From assembly GCA_949318235.1 (NCBI GenBank), contig OX439131.1, positions 35,033,930-35,097,929 of the forward strand: a stretch of 64,000 nt of DNA. Direction: 5' to 3'. This DNA is from Ecdyonurus torrentis. Lineage: Eukaryota > Arthropoda > Insecta > Ephemeroptera > Heptageniidae. A program made the position numbers and the translations under genes. Under the pieces are notes generated by a model. The model saw nothing but the letters and a program-made list of their open reading frames with translations, did not search any database and was not told the origin of the DNA. Of the stretch, positions 38,905-51,336 are shown in pieces; within the stretch, counting starts at the first letter, position 1; each line of letters opens with the position of its first letter.

Positions 38905-39160
<256 letters not shown>

Positions 39161-39593
39161 GTATAATAAAAGGGGAGGAACAATATTTTTAACTCATGCA
39201 ATGCAAGTACAAAAAAAAAAAATACAGAATTGTATATGAAATTAATCTATCATAATTATTTGATAGGTTATGAAAAAATACATACTCGAAGAAAAAAAAA
39301 AAGCAAGATACATACATTACACAGTATACATATATTGGAAATACGGTGTTGATTTTTCTGCTTTCAAGCAACATCTTTGAAGATTATTAGTTAAATTTTA
39401 TGCTAAATTGTAAGATTGTAAATACAATTTGCATTAAAATATATTTTAAATGATAATTAGTGAAAGATTTAACATAAGGATGGCAATAAATTTTAGTTTT
39501 AAGTGACATTTTGAACAAATTTTATATAAATTTATTAAAGTTCAAAGAATTTATCTTTCTTCACAATCTCATCATCACCACCCTTAAAGACGT

Positions 39594-39596
<3 letters not shown>

Positions 39597-39643
<47 letters not shown>
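39597..39643 (+). repeat. (CT)n microsatellite, about 47 bp
   Basis: Uninterrupted; a short compound (AC)n(AT)n(AG)n lies at 39888-39923. Confidence 0.95.
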
Positions 39644-39644
<1 letters not shown>

Positions 39645-41965
39645 AGATGTGAAAGAACATTCAGAAGTTCCAGTGGCTCCAAATCATTCAACACGTCGCG
39701 AAAGGTGGTTCATTGCTATACATTCATATTCACAAGTTCACAGTAGTTAAGTCTTGAATGTAGAATGTCTTCTATCTTTTCTATATAGCTGGAAGACCTC
39801 TAATATAATATCGTCATCTTCTTTGTTTATGCAGATTTTTTTTCCTACACACACAAACCCTCAGCGAACCTCTATCTTTCTTTCTCTCACACACACACAC
39901 ATATATATATATATAGAGAGACACACTCTTGTATTAAAATAAGCATTTGCCAATATGAGATTAACCATCTTTATATATTCATAGAGAACAGCTTTTTTCA
40001 ACATTGATAATTTTAGCTTTTATATAGTTCAATCTATATCTGTATAGTTCAATTATATATAGAGAAGAAAAAAAATACTAATATTGGATTAAATTGACGA
40101 TCTGGAAATAAATTTAGGAGCAATGGAATGAAAAGAGGAAACAGAGCGTAATAATTGCACAATTAGAAGTGGAACAATTTACACATATTTATATATAGTC
40201 AATAAATTTTCACATTTCAGTTCCTTTGGACTTTGTGAGTATAGAGTTTATTTTTAAACTATGTATAATGATTATTAAAAGAAAAAATAATAATAATTTA
40301 GTATTATGATAAATATTGAGTTTTTTTTTAATGAGAAACCTGAGTACTAAATCATCTTATTATTATTTTAATAACACAAAATTAATTAGAGAGCACAAAA
40401 TTTTCCTTGTGATAAAATATATAAATATAAAAATCTTTATCCTTGTTATTATTATTATTTGCTAAACTTATTAAAATTAATTGGAGTTTTTTTTCTTCTT
40501 CTAATGGATCATTTATCCTAATAACGTTGAAAATAATAATCTCCATCTGGTTAAAACAATCAGAAATGTATTTCCAGTACACTAATTTTTTTTTTATTAC
40601 TGCAATGATTTGTTTTGTTTATTGCTCTGAATACGAAAAGGTTTAAAATATTTATACTCCAAACAGTACGTGTGTATTAGGTAAATTTGAAATTAATCAT
40701 TGAATAAATATTTATCTAGCCTTACAAGAAAAATATTTGTTTTAAATGAAACTTTTACTTATTAATTTTACGTTATTAGTACAAACTATATATTTTTCAG
40801 CTATAGATTATTGTAGTAATTTCAATTTTCAGTTTCAGTTCATTAGTCTATAAATTTTAATATACATAAAGCTTTAATCTGATAGAATAAAATAACATTA
40901 AGCGATGTATTAATTAATCCTAAAATATAAGTATGAAATGAAAAACGTTACTTGAAACTTATAAGATAAAATAAGGTTATATACTGTACGTATAGTAGTA
41001 CAAAAACCAAGGTTTTAAGACTTAATTTTTTTGTTTCTCTGACATGGTTGTTGATTGATGAACTAGAGTAAAGAGAAGAAAATTTTAGCTCTGGCGGACA
41101 CACGTCATTTACAAAAGTGACCTCGTCTACATGTGACGTCATAATTTTTGTAAACAATCTCAACCTCACAAAGTGTAGTTATCAACAGAGGCACGGAACT
41201 AGCTTTCCATCGTTTATTTAAATGTTTAATTCTGTAAGTTTGTTTAAATTGCAATAAAAACTTCTATTATTTGTTTCATGAATTATTTGCAAAGCATAGA
41301 AATGTAGTAATATGTACAGTATAAACTGAAAACATTTTGCAATTTTTAGATTATAATTAAACTATACGTTTTGCGTAATTTTGAATGTTAGGAATATACC
41401 ATCTTTTTAATATATGTATATATTTTTTTAATAAACAAGGATAAAAAGAGTAATGAATCGTAAATTCAAATACGTACTGGAAATCTTCTGCGTCATATAG
41501 TATTAACTGTAATAAATGATAACCAAAATAAAAATTTCAGCAAGAACTTTTTTTTTTTTTTTTTTTTTTTTTAATTTTAAACTTTTTGAAGTAACTAAAG
41601 TATATCAATTAAACAGGGCTAAAACTGCGGTGACAGACACAATTATTTAATATAGCTTTTGATCCTCTAAATAATTTTTTTCACGTGCACCAGTTCAGAT
41701 AAAAAATTCTATAAGAAATTACAATAATACATGACTCTCAAGTACTCAGGTAGTCTCTTTATTTTCTATATTTTTTTAAACTCAAGTGGTATGAGAAATG
41801 CCACTTGTTGCAACCAATGATTAACTTTTAATAATCATTATAGTTTTAAAAAAAAATGCAATTTAGTTTTGAGTCCAAATTTTGATACGGTATAATTAAT
41901 CAAATTATTGAGATGAAAGTTTGTAGTGACAGGTGTTATAATAATAATGATGTGTGTGGTCTTAC

Positions 41966-42228
41966 CGTGTTTAGCGTGAAGAAAGTCAGCGTTAGTGGGA
42001 ATTCCCATGTGTGCTGCGCTATCAAGACGCCGGATTTTGACGCTCAGCTGGTGATGCGCACTCAGCAATGCGTGTCTAGGAATTTGGGTACCTGAAGTAG
42101 GAACCTCACACAATAACAACCCTTCTTCTTCATTCGGGGTTGGATGATTTACTATACTAGGATCACATACCAAGTTTCCAGACTTTTTCTTCTTCTTTTC
42201 CTTTTTATCCTCCGTGTTGATGCTTCTA
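41966..42228 (-). CDS. Orphan protein-like exon, identity unknown
   Basis: On the minus strand a frame of about 87 codons is open between a possible acceptor (TTTTATAAG) and a clean donor (CACG then GTAAGACC). The product starts SRSINTEDKKEKKKKK, continues with LLLCEVPTSGTQIPRHALL and ends near GIPTNADFLHAKHG. Base composition is well above the background. It enters with two bases owed and leaves in phase 1. The only in-frame ATG is late (MGIPTN), and the island upstream gives no in-frame start when joined through its GTGAGTACC donor. Its phase does not fit RhoGAP exon 2. I do not recognise the sequence; a 5' exon of a long isoform, an isolated gene or non-coding RNA are all possible. Confidence 0.35.
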
Positions 42229-42449
42229 CTTATAAAAATTTAACACAGAAACGATATTTAATGAAATATAGATTATTTTAATTTACATCACTCTCACTAA
42301 AACTTACACAAATATAGGAATGTAATATTTACATATGAATAAAAATAAATAAATTTACTTCTATTTTAAGACCACACTTTTCTTCAATCACAATAACTTT
42401 TTTGTTTATATATATATATGAGTATAATTTTTTAATAAAGAAATAAGAA

Positions 42450-42730
42450 TAAATTGGTTTAGAAAATTTGCTCACGATTGACAACTGTTATATTCTAAGG
42501 TGTCACATTAGAGCAGTTTGGCACGGTACTGGTCTAAAACACGCTCCACCGCTGCTAGGACTGGTACTCACTCGAGTCCTCTTTCCCCCTCGCGCGCGGT
42601 GCTTTCTTGGCACACCTCCCTAAAGTGACGTCACCCCTTTAGCAGTAGTAGTAGCATCACATGAGATGCGCCCGCTAGTATATAGCATAGCCTGCCCAGT
42701 TTAATCGCTATTTGTGGGACTCACAGTATG
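42450..42730 (-). promoter_or_regulatory. GC-rich promoter-like island next to the orphan exon
   Basis: One of the most GC-rich patches of the window. On the minus strand it carries a full CRE (TGACGTCA at 42626-42633), a GCGCGCGAG run and a consensus donor (CTCGA then GTGAGTACC at about 42574), which fits a non-coding first exon spliced to 42228. The link is inferred from spacing and splice signals. Confidence 0.35.
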
Positions 42731-43133
42731 CCGTCCACCTTACTTGTACACCTAACATAAGCATAATCATTTCATGATTTTCATCGAGTATCTTTATGAA
42801 AATTTTCGAACGCTTTTTTAAGTCACTCATTTAAATTTATAACTTATACTTTTTTTTTAAAAGAATTTTATTTATAACTTTATAACTATCACTTTAAAAA
42901 TACATAAGATTTAAAGAAATATTGTTTATTTTTAAAACAATAAAATACAAAAGATGTTTAGTTATTTCAAGATGTTTTATATCTATTAGGTAATGTTTTA
43001 TATTATAAACATTTTTGAGTTGTCCTGCTGCTTGGATAACTATACTTTTGGCAGGGGACATAAAATAAATAAATAATTGCCTTTATTCGACAATATTCAG
43101 ATATACTAATTTACTATTGATCTTTATTTTACC

Positions 43134-43400
<267 letters not shown>

Positions 43401-45176
43401 TTTAGCAATAATTGTGTTTTATTTTGTATGTATATTTAGTTATTTGACAGAGTGTAAAAAGACAAATTATATACCACACATCAAGATATAAACCCAACGA
43501 CGTGTGATTTAATAGAAATGAGTGAGATAAGTGAGTAAGTATTTTTATGCTATCTGTCTGTATTTATACAGTATGACGTGGCTATATTGTAAGGAAGCAT
43601 GTAAAAATATACATGTTACTATGTATGATCTGTCAATAAACAAATTTTGAATATGAATTGGCGAGAGGTTTAGGTTAGAGTAAGAGTCTAGCCCACATTA
43701 CATCAAATATATCTTACACATATTTTTTTCACGTATAATTGTAATGTATTTATAATTTATAACGTATATAACGTATTTTATTTAAAAATTTGTTTGAAAA
43801 TAATGAAATATAATAAAAATGATAATATTGTAATAATCAAATTTGTATTTTAGAAAGATTTAATGGAATAGTGAATATACATGACGAAAATGAGTCTCTC
43901 AGTTTAAAGTTTTCTTTTTTGTTCACACACATAAGAAATAAGACACTTTTATTGACCTGTAATATATAACAAACAATGGTCGTCAACTTGATATTCTAAT
44001 AGATAAATGATACAATTAGACTAATTAGAGCCTATTCATCGGGAGTAATTTTTTTCACTTTGGATATTATATGCACAAAAAATATTAATAAAATATTTAA
44101 TTTTACAATAATAAACCTACATAACAAATAATTGGCAACGTGAATAAAGGAACTATTAAATTATTTCATTATAAAAAGTGGTATTTGTTTTCCCTTATAT
44201 AGTAATATATATATATTTTTTAAAATTTTATGTTTTTTTTTTTTACATATTTACTTTTTTTTTATGAATAAAATAATTGAATTTTGTATAAATACAAAAT
44301 AGGAATAGTTTTAAATGAAATAACTTTAAAATTATTTCCCAAAGCATTAAAAAAAATGCAATAAAATGATAAAAAAACAAAGATTATTCCCACGATGCAA
44401 TGAACAAAAGGTTTGTTTCTCCGGCTAATTTAGTATGGTGTCATTTATGAGAGTTACCTTGCTAATGGGTATGACAAGGTGGCGAGAGATGAGAGATTTA
44501 CTCGTGCGTGAAAGGTTGACCCGAATGCAGTAACACCCACGATATCGTCGTCTCGTCAACACGCAGAATCTTCACCATCATAGTCAGTATGTTAACACGT
44601 GTCTCACTAGAGCATGCATTAAAAATCGATATAAATATAAAATATTTTCATCACACATATTTAAAATCCTATTAAATTACATTTTTAAACATTTAGTAAA
44701 TTTCAGTTATTAAATTGTCGCTATTGAATTGAATTAAAAATAATAATAATAATAATTGATTTTTATTAAGAGGCCAAAAAAGGTACATACCCACTTACAT
44801 GGTCCTCTGACTGTTCTTTAACAATAATCACTTGTCAGAGTGTTTCATAATTTTGATTATTCATAATACATATAATTATCAGTCTTCAAGTAGCATTTAT
44901 CAAAATACATCTTAACTTAACATATTCTTACTGAAAAATAATAAGTACATTATCATTCACTTTTTCACATATTCAGAACTTAATGAAACACAAAAACACA
45001 ATTTATATAAAATATAGATATTATTTAGACTTTATTCATTAATAAATTTACACTAATTTATTTATTATAATAAAAATGCAAATTTTCTAATGAAAAATCG
45101 CGATAGTTCAGCCATTAATAGTATCATTTATATCTTATATAATAATCATCTTTATTCAAAACCGGTGATCCAAAAC

Positions 45177-45597
45177 CATTCATTCATTCATTCATTCATT
45201 CATTCATTCATTCATTCATTCATTCATTCATTCATTCATTCATTCATTCATTCATTCATTCATTCATTCATTCATTCATTCATTCATTCATTCATTCATT
45301 CATTCATTCATTCATTCATTCATTCATTCATTCATTCATTCATTCATTCATTCATTCATTCATTCATTCATTCATTCATTCATTCATTCATTCATTCATT
45401 CATTCATTCATTCATTCATTCATTCATTCATTCATTCATTCATTCATTCATTCATTCATTCATTCATTCATTCATTCATTCATTCATTCATTCATTCATT
45501 CATTCATTCATTCATTCATTCATTCATTCATTCATTCATTCATTCATTCATTCATTCATTCATTCATTCATTCATTCATTCATTCATTCATTCATTC
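45177..45597 (+). repeat. (CATT)n tetranucleotide repeat, about 105 uninterrupted units
   Basis: About 420 bp with no visible interruption until a terminal CATTCTTT. All frames are open because the unit has no stop in this strand's reading, giving a spurious His-Ser-Phe-Ile ORF. Confidence 0.98.
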
Positions 45598-48500
45598 TTT
45601 CTGTTACAATCAGAGGCATAAAGTGCCTGATCAGTTATCACGTCAATTTATTTGATCACATCACAACTATTTTTATTTCATAGGAGAAATATATAAATAT
45701 ACTTTTGTAGAAAAGATGGTATCAAATAGTATATACCTATAAAAACACCCAGCTTTTTAATGAAAGAAAATTTCTTCCTAATTTCACATATTTTGCAATT
45801 AATTAATTTTAATTCATACAACTTGCATTATAATATTTATCATCCCTGCAAACTTATGAGCAAATTGTTTATATCATGATTTTCTTATGGAAAAATGAAT
45901 TTGATCACTACCAAAAATTATAATAACAATAAAAAGAAAAGAAAAAAAAGTCCTGAAAGTTCCCAGGGAGAGTCCGCAGTGTTAGAAGAAAACTGGCTCC
46001 ACTCATCCATGTGGAGGCTGAGACAGCCTTAATAATAATTAATAATGCAAGTACAAGTCATGAAATATAGTTAATAATACATATATTTATATTGTATTTA
46101 TTATTTTATTAATGTATTAATGTATTAATGTATTTAAATATTAACTGAGGTCCTGTTCATACGAAGCAATATTTTCAGTAAGTAATATATGGACCTTCTT
46201 ATTTAGAAGGTATATTTCATGTAAAATATGCAAATATTACTCCGTGTAAACAGGCCAAAGAAAATGTCTAAAGCGTTACAGTCTGAATTGTACTTGCGAG
46301 AAAAATTACAAGGGATGAAATTTTATTCTTATTCTTAAAATTTAATTAGATTTATTTTTATTATTATTATTTTTTTTTTACATATTTGTATATTTTAAAG
46401 CGAAAGGAAATAGCTGTTTTGAAAATTTTTAATGGAAATAAAGCAGATAATCAAATATTTTTCTTTCCTGTCATTGATTGTTAATAAACTATATTTTCCA
46501 ATGCCGCAAAGTCGTATGCATACTTCAATATATTTTTTAATTATTTTGCATTGTGGTAATACAATGTATTACGTATGTATTACGTATGGACACTTTAACT
46601 ATAACGTATTCTTCCATATGATTACGTGGTATGAAAGAAATATTTTATTTAACAGTGTCTATACGTAATGCGGCCACTGAGCAAGCTCAGAGTTAAAAAA
46701 AAAAATGTGGCATCCTGATTATTTGATTGATTTAAGATTTTTTTTTTTTTGCACAGAAATTTAACAAAACAGTTATGATGTCTAAAGTAGATAATATTTA
46801 ATATAATTTAATATTTGCATATTTTGCGTGTAGTTCAATCAGTCCTATATACTATACTTCTAAAAAAATGTTTTTGTTTTTTTAAATATCTGGAAAATAA
46901 TTGTTCTTAGAATATTTTATAAATTTTAAGCGCAAATCTTTTTCTTTCGTTTTCTGTTTTATTTGGTTTGGCGTGCTAATGAATGTTTTGTCATCTGAAA
47001 GTTGTAAGTCTTAATGATGTTCCGTGAGACAGGTGTAAAAATCGTCTTGTCAAAATTACTTTCTTCAAACACTCCTCACAACGTGTGTGTGCTTGTGCTG
47101 CAAGAAAGAATAATTTAACTTTCATACTTTTGCTCAAAGTAAATTTATAAATTTAGCTTCATATCTCTATCTTATAATTATAAATTTGTTTCAAATACAA
47201 TAACAACAACAACAACAAAGAAAAAAGAAGAACAAAAAAGGTCACCAAAGATAACCATAGTTCCCACTTTTTATGCTTCAGTTCATGATTTTTATTCAAT
47301 ATTGAAATGTTTGTGAGTATATTATTCAACAGTGCGTATTACGCATTTTTCTTTTGTATTTAATCCTATTTAAAGAAAGAAAGAAAAAAAAATGAATGAA
47401 TGCTCAGAATACTTTATTTAAAGAGGATAGATTTTAATTTTTAAAGATTCAGACAAGAAAAACAGTTTTTTTTAAGTGAATAAATAATAATAACTTGCAT
47501 AAATAAATTGCATTTATTTAATAATTTTCTGATACTCATTCAATCTTATTTGCGTACAAGCTTCTCCTACTATACATGCAAAGAGGCAAAGATTATAGTT
47601 GAGCAGAAGAGAAAAAGAGAGATCGAGGGGGAGTAGTAATTTTAGTCCGCAAGTCCACCTCGGGACGCGGATGGCGCCAAACTTTGTTGGACGATGCGGT
47701 GTGTACGAGAACTGTCATTCTGTGCTTGCTTTTATAATATAAAATACTTGTAGTGAAGTTGCTAGCCAGTATTTCTTGAACTACTACTTTAACGTCAGCA
47801 ACCTACCAATTACATTCATCGCAATTTAATTGTTATCACAAGGGCAAATTACATCTCTATTTGTTTCGTCATTCAATGAAGACATAAATTTGAAGATCAC
47901 GCACTCTCATCATTAGATTATAGTTTATTTTAGTTTAGATATTATATTCATTCAAAATTATACATGCAAATAAATTTAAAACATTTCAAAATTTCTAATT
48001 GATTTATATACATATTAGTCATATTACTGCAACGAAAACAATAAATATTGAATTGAGAAATATCAAGGGTATTAGAGGCTTCATATAGGTTTTTAGTTTA
48101 TTAAATTTTCAAGTAACGAGAGAGATGGAAATTTTAAATTTAGAAAGCATCAAATTTAGAAATACATGCAGTTCATAAACAATTCCATTTGAAGAAAAAA
48201 AATCTATAATTTTTTATGGTACGTTAAATGGATTGCCTATCAGTCACTCCAAAAAAATCTCGATGGGCCATGCGCCAAAGTGGACTGCTTTCATCACCGT
48301 TACGGCCCAAAAAGTATCGGGAAAAAAATGTTAACGAAATGTAAAACACAATATTTGCTAGGTTTTAACGTTTATAATAGTTGTGTAGGTGTACATATAA
48401 CTTTCGTTTTACATTCAAAATAACAGGTCTATTTGTAGATATTAATAAACATATCATATTTTTTGTACATATATACTTGTTTTTGCCTCTATATATAGAG

Positions 48501-49237
48501 AAATTCCACTCGTATTTCCATGATATCATATGATATGTTATAATACATAATTATATAGCCTTATCTTATAATATATTCTCACAATTTTCATTGACAATGC
48601 TTCTTACCAGTGAATTTATTTTAATATTCTCTAAAAATACAAATGTGACTACACGAAAAAAAAAAATAAACAACGTAATTTATGCTGCATCTATATGTCA
48701 TATAGCATAAATGTTGTTAAATTGGAGTATCATAAATAATTAATAACTAATAATTTTATTACATTATTAATGCAATTTAAAATAATTATTATGCAGTGTA
48801 GTATATAATTTATGAATTAGAGCATATACGTGTTGCCGAAATTGAGCTAGCATAATTATTACTTATTTATTTTTGTCCGTGTAGAATATTCTTGAATTAA
48901 ATTTCTCCGTTCTAATAACTGAAAGGCGTATAGAGTATAGAACACGTTGAACAAAAAACTTGTCTAATATACTAACATACCTGAAAATCAACGTTGATTT
49001 GGCTAGATTCATTTATTTCTAATTTATTTTCCATTCACGAAATGGCGTATGCGTATAATGACGTCACAGCTCACCTGGTCCACGTGCGCGTAAAACAATT
49101 GAGTTGTGACGTCATAGTCCGCATCTGTCTTTTTATGAATGGAAAATAAATTATAAATCAATAGAGACCGGATTTTTTGGTGAAAATTATGAATACGCCT
49201 GCAAGTTTCATTATAGTTAGGCTTTTTGTATGGTCAT

Positions 49238-49316
49238 TTTAGTGTGCAGTCAGACACAAAATGTGCAGTCAGACTGGGAAATGTGCAGTCAGAAATTTTT
49301 AATTTGTGCAGTCAGC
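49238..49316 (+). repeat. TGTGCAGTCAG motif, four spaced copies
   Basis: TGTGCAGTCAG occurs four times within about 80 bp with spacers of 6 to 16 bases. The spacing is not regular, so it is not a simple satellite. Confidence 0.75.
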
Positions 49317-50026
49317 AAGTATTATATATTTTGAGCACAAATTGTTAAAAAAAACAAAAAAAAAAATCATGCACGCTAAACTCGTAAATTTTATTGTATT
49401 TTCAAGTTCCGCATTCTAAACAATTTATTAGTAATGGTACCACGCATTTATGTTTTGGAATATACATGATTTTTTTTTTTTTTATTACGAAAATTATTTT
49501 TAGATTATAGCAAGTTTATTTGATGACATTTGACATTAATTATTTTTATTAAATCACTAACAGAGAACAAAGTGCGATTTAAGGCGGGAAATCAGCCACT
49601 ACGGGTTTTGGCTAAAAAATTGCAAAGAAAGAAAAGTTGAAATTTTGCACAGTGTTACATTAAGATATATGGTATCTTCAAAAATGTAAAAAAAAAAAAA
49701 AAAAAAAAATCGGGGTCCGGATTTTTAGGTAAAATTGTTAAAAAAAAAAAAAGAAAATAGAGAGAGATTCTAATTAGCTACTTAAGAAAAATTAAGAAAA
49801 AAAATTGTTTAATAATAACTCACAAGTGTTTATCTCAATTAAGTTAGGATTCGTAACTGAAGTAATGAACATTAAATATTTTGTGTATTGGAAATCAAAT
49901 TAATAAAAATTATACTGTTTTTTTGAAACAATTTTGCCTAAAAATCCAGACCTATATTTATCATATTTAAATAATTTGTGCAATTTTAATTTTTATAGCC
50001 GATTATATATTCAGTATATATATTTA

Positions 50027-50213
50027 GTATTATTCACATAACGCGTAAAATTGACGCGCGTCAACGTGCGTCGAAGCGCGTTACAAAGTTGGAACAATGT
50101 AAATAACAAATGGAGCCGTTCACATATAATTTTCAAAAACAATTGAAAATTTGTTTACATTTTTGTTCCAGCTTTGTAACGAGCGTCTAATTTACGCGTT
50201 ATGTGAATAATAC
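50027..50213. mobile_element. 187-bp miniature element with TTA target duplication
   Basis: Perfect 19-bp terminal inverted repeats GTATTATTCACATAACGCG, flanked directly by TTA on both sides. Inner arms also pair imperfectly (GTTACAAAGTTGGAAC with GTTCCAGCTTTGTAAC). A 3-bp TWA duplication is usual for PIF/Harbinger elements; that assignment is inference. CpG-rich ends (GACGCGCGTCAACGTGCG) stand out here. Confidence 0.7.
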
Positions 50214-50679
50214 TTAAGAGCTATATAGCAGTGATCCTTTAGTGATACTCAATTTAGCGTATTTTTAATTTCCTCTTTCATTACAATAATAATAATAATA
50301 ATAAAAATCTTGATTTTACAAATCTATAAAAAAGAAAAAAATGCACGGATTAAAAAATACTGCGCTAATGGCTTTTTGCTTCAATGACTCTGGCTAAATC
50401 AACGTTCATATTCAGGTATATGTTATGTCAGGATACTATAAGTTTTTTGTTCAAAGTGTTCTACGCCTTGAATAAGTATACTTGTCTCAAAATTTTTTGA
50501 AAGTGTGACATCGCAAAATTTGGGAAATTTGGGGTCTCTTGCCGTTTTCCTGAGCGCTCTTTATTGGTCACACGTCACCATGCACCGGTAACAAACCTGT
50601 TAACAAACCGGTAACATAAACCTCGCCCTTTCAAAAAGTTGTATTTTTTTTTTCTCTATGCATTTTTTTAATAAAGACG

Positions 50680-50802
<123 letters not shown>

Positions 50803-50879
50803 TATACAATCTATCTAGATGGTAATATAACTAAAACGATCATGACCATATCTGTTATGTAAGAATTCTGCAAAGACTA

Positions 50880-51336
50880 ATGAGGAAGGTGAATTTTTTT
50901 AACCCCCACTTATTATTACATTTTTGAAAAGAGCGTTAACAAATTTTGAGGCGCTATTTTTTCTTAGAACGATTGGAGCATGGGAAGTATTTTTGCTTAA
51001 TTTTTGAAAATCGACCTAAAAGCCTGTGACGTCATCAATCGGGCATTTATTTCGAAAAGTATTGACCGTAGAAGGTTTAGTAGCCAATTTTTTGAAATCC
51101 TGAGAACGAGCTGATTTCATTAAACTGGTTACTGAACCTCAAACGATTAGTAGTTGCCGAGAAATAAGTGGATTGATGACGTCACAGGCTTTCTAGGCCG
51201 ATTTTCAAAAATTAATTAAAAATACTTCGCATGCTCCAATCGTCCTAAGAAAAAATACCGCCTCAAAAGTTTTTAAAGCTCTTTCCAAAAATATCATAAA
51301 CTCATCAACAAAAAATTTTCAATTCAACTTCCTCAA
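50880..51336. mobile_element. 460-bp foldback element
   Basis: Arms 50880-51060 and about 51165-51336 are inverted copies: GAGGAAGGTGAATT, TTTTGAGGCG, TTTTTTCTTAG then ACGATTGGAGCATG, AGTATTTTT, and GCCTGTGACGTCATCAAT each recur inverted. About 100 bp of loop. Divergence is clear, with a few dozen mismatches and small gaps, so it is older than the 57-kb foldback. CRE octamers at 51027 and 51177 are one per arm. Outer ends and target duplication not resolved. Confidence 0.7.

Larger units (their letters stand above)
49163..50380. mobile_element. 1.2-kb insertion inside foldback copy B
   Basis: Unrelated to the host element. It holds the TGTGCAGTCAG tandem motif, a segment bounded by inverted CCGGATTTTTAGG-type arms (49715-49739 and 49928-49951), and the TTA-flanked element at 50027. 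CCGGATTTTTTGGTGAAAAT at its left end resembles the 49715 arm. No ORF, so non-autonomous. Confidence 0.5.
48924..50468. mobile_element. AGGCG-ended foldback miniature transposon, copy B, split by an insertion
   Basis: Same family as the element at 9996: AGGCGTATAG at the left, GTTCTACGCCT at the right, TGAA duplications outside (48920-48923, 50469-50472), and the shared core (AAAAACTTGTC, ACTAACATACCT, TAATGACGTCACAGCTCACC). The right arm is interrupted after TCAAT at 49158-49162 and resumes with TCAAT at 50381-50385, so about 1.2 kb has been inserted with a possible 5-bp duplication. Two CRE octamers at 49059 and 49107. Confidence 0.75.

Noticed and set aside
45090..45683. 197-codon ORF of repeated His-Ser-Phe-Ile
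   Set aside because: It is the translation of the CATT microsatellite, with no splice or start context and no non-repeat domain.
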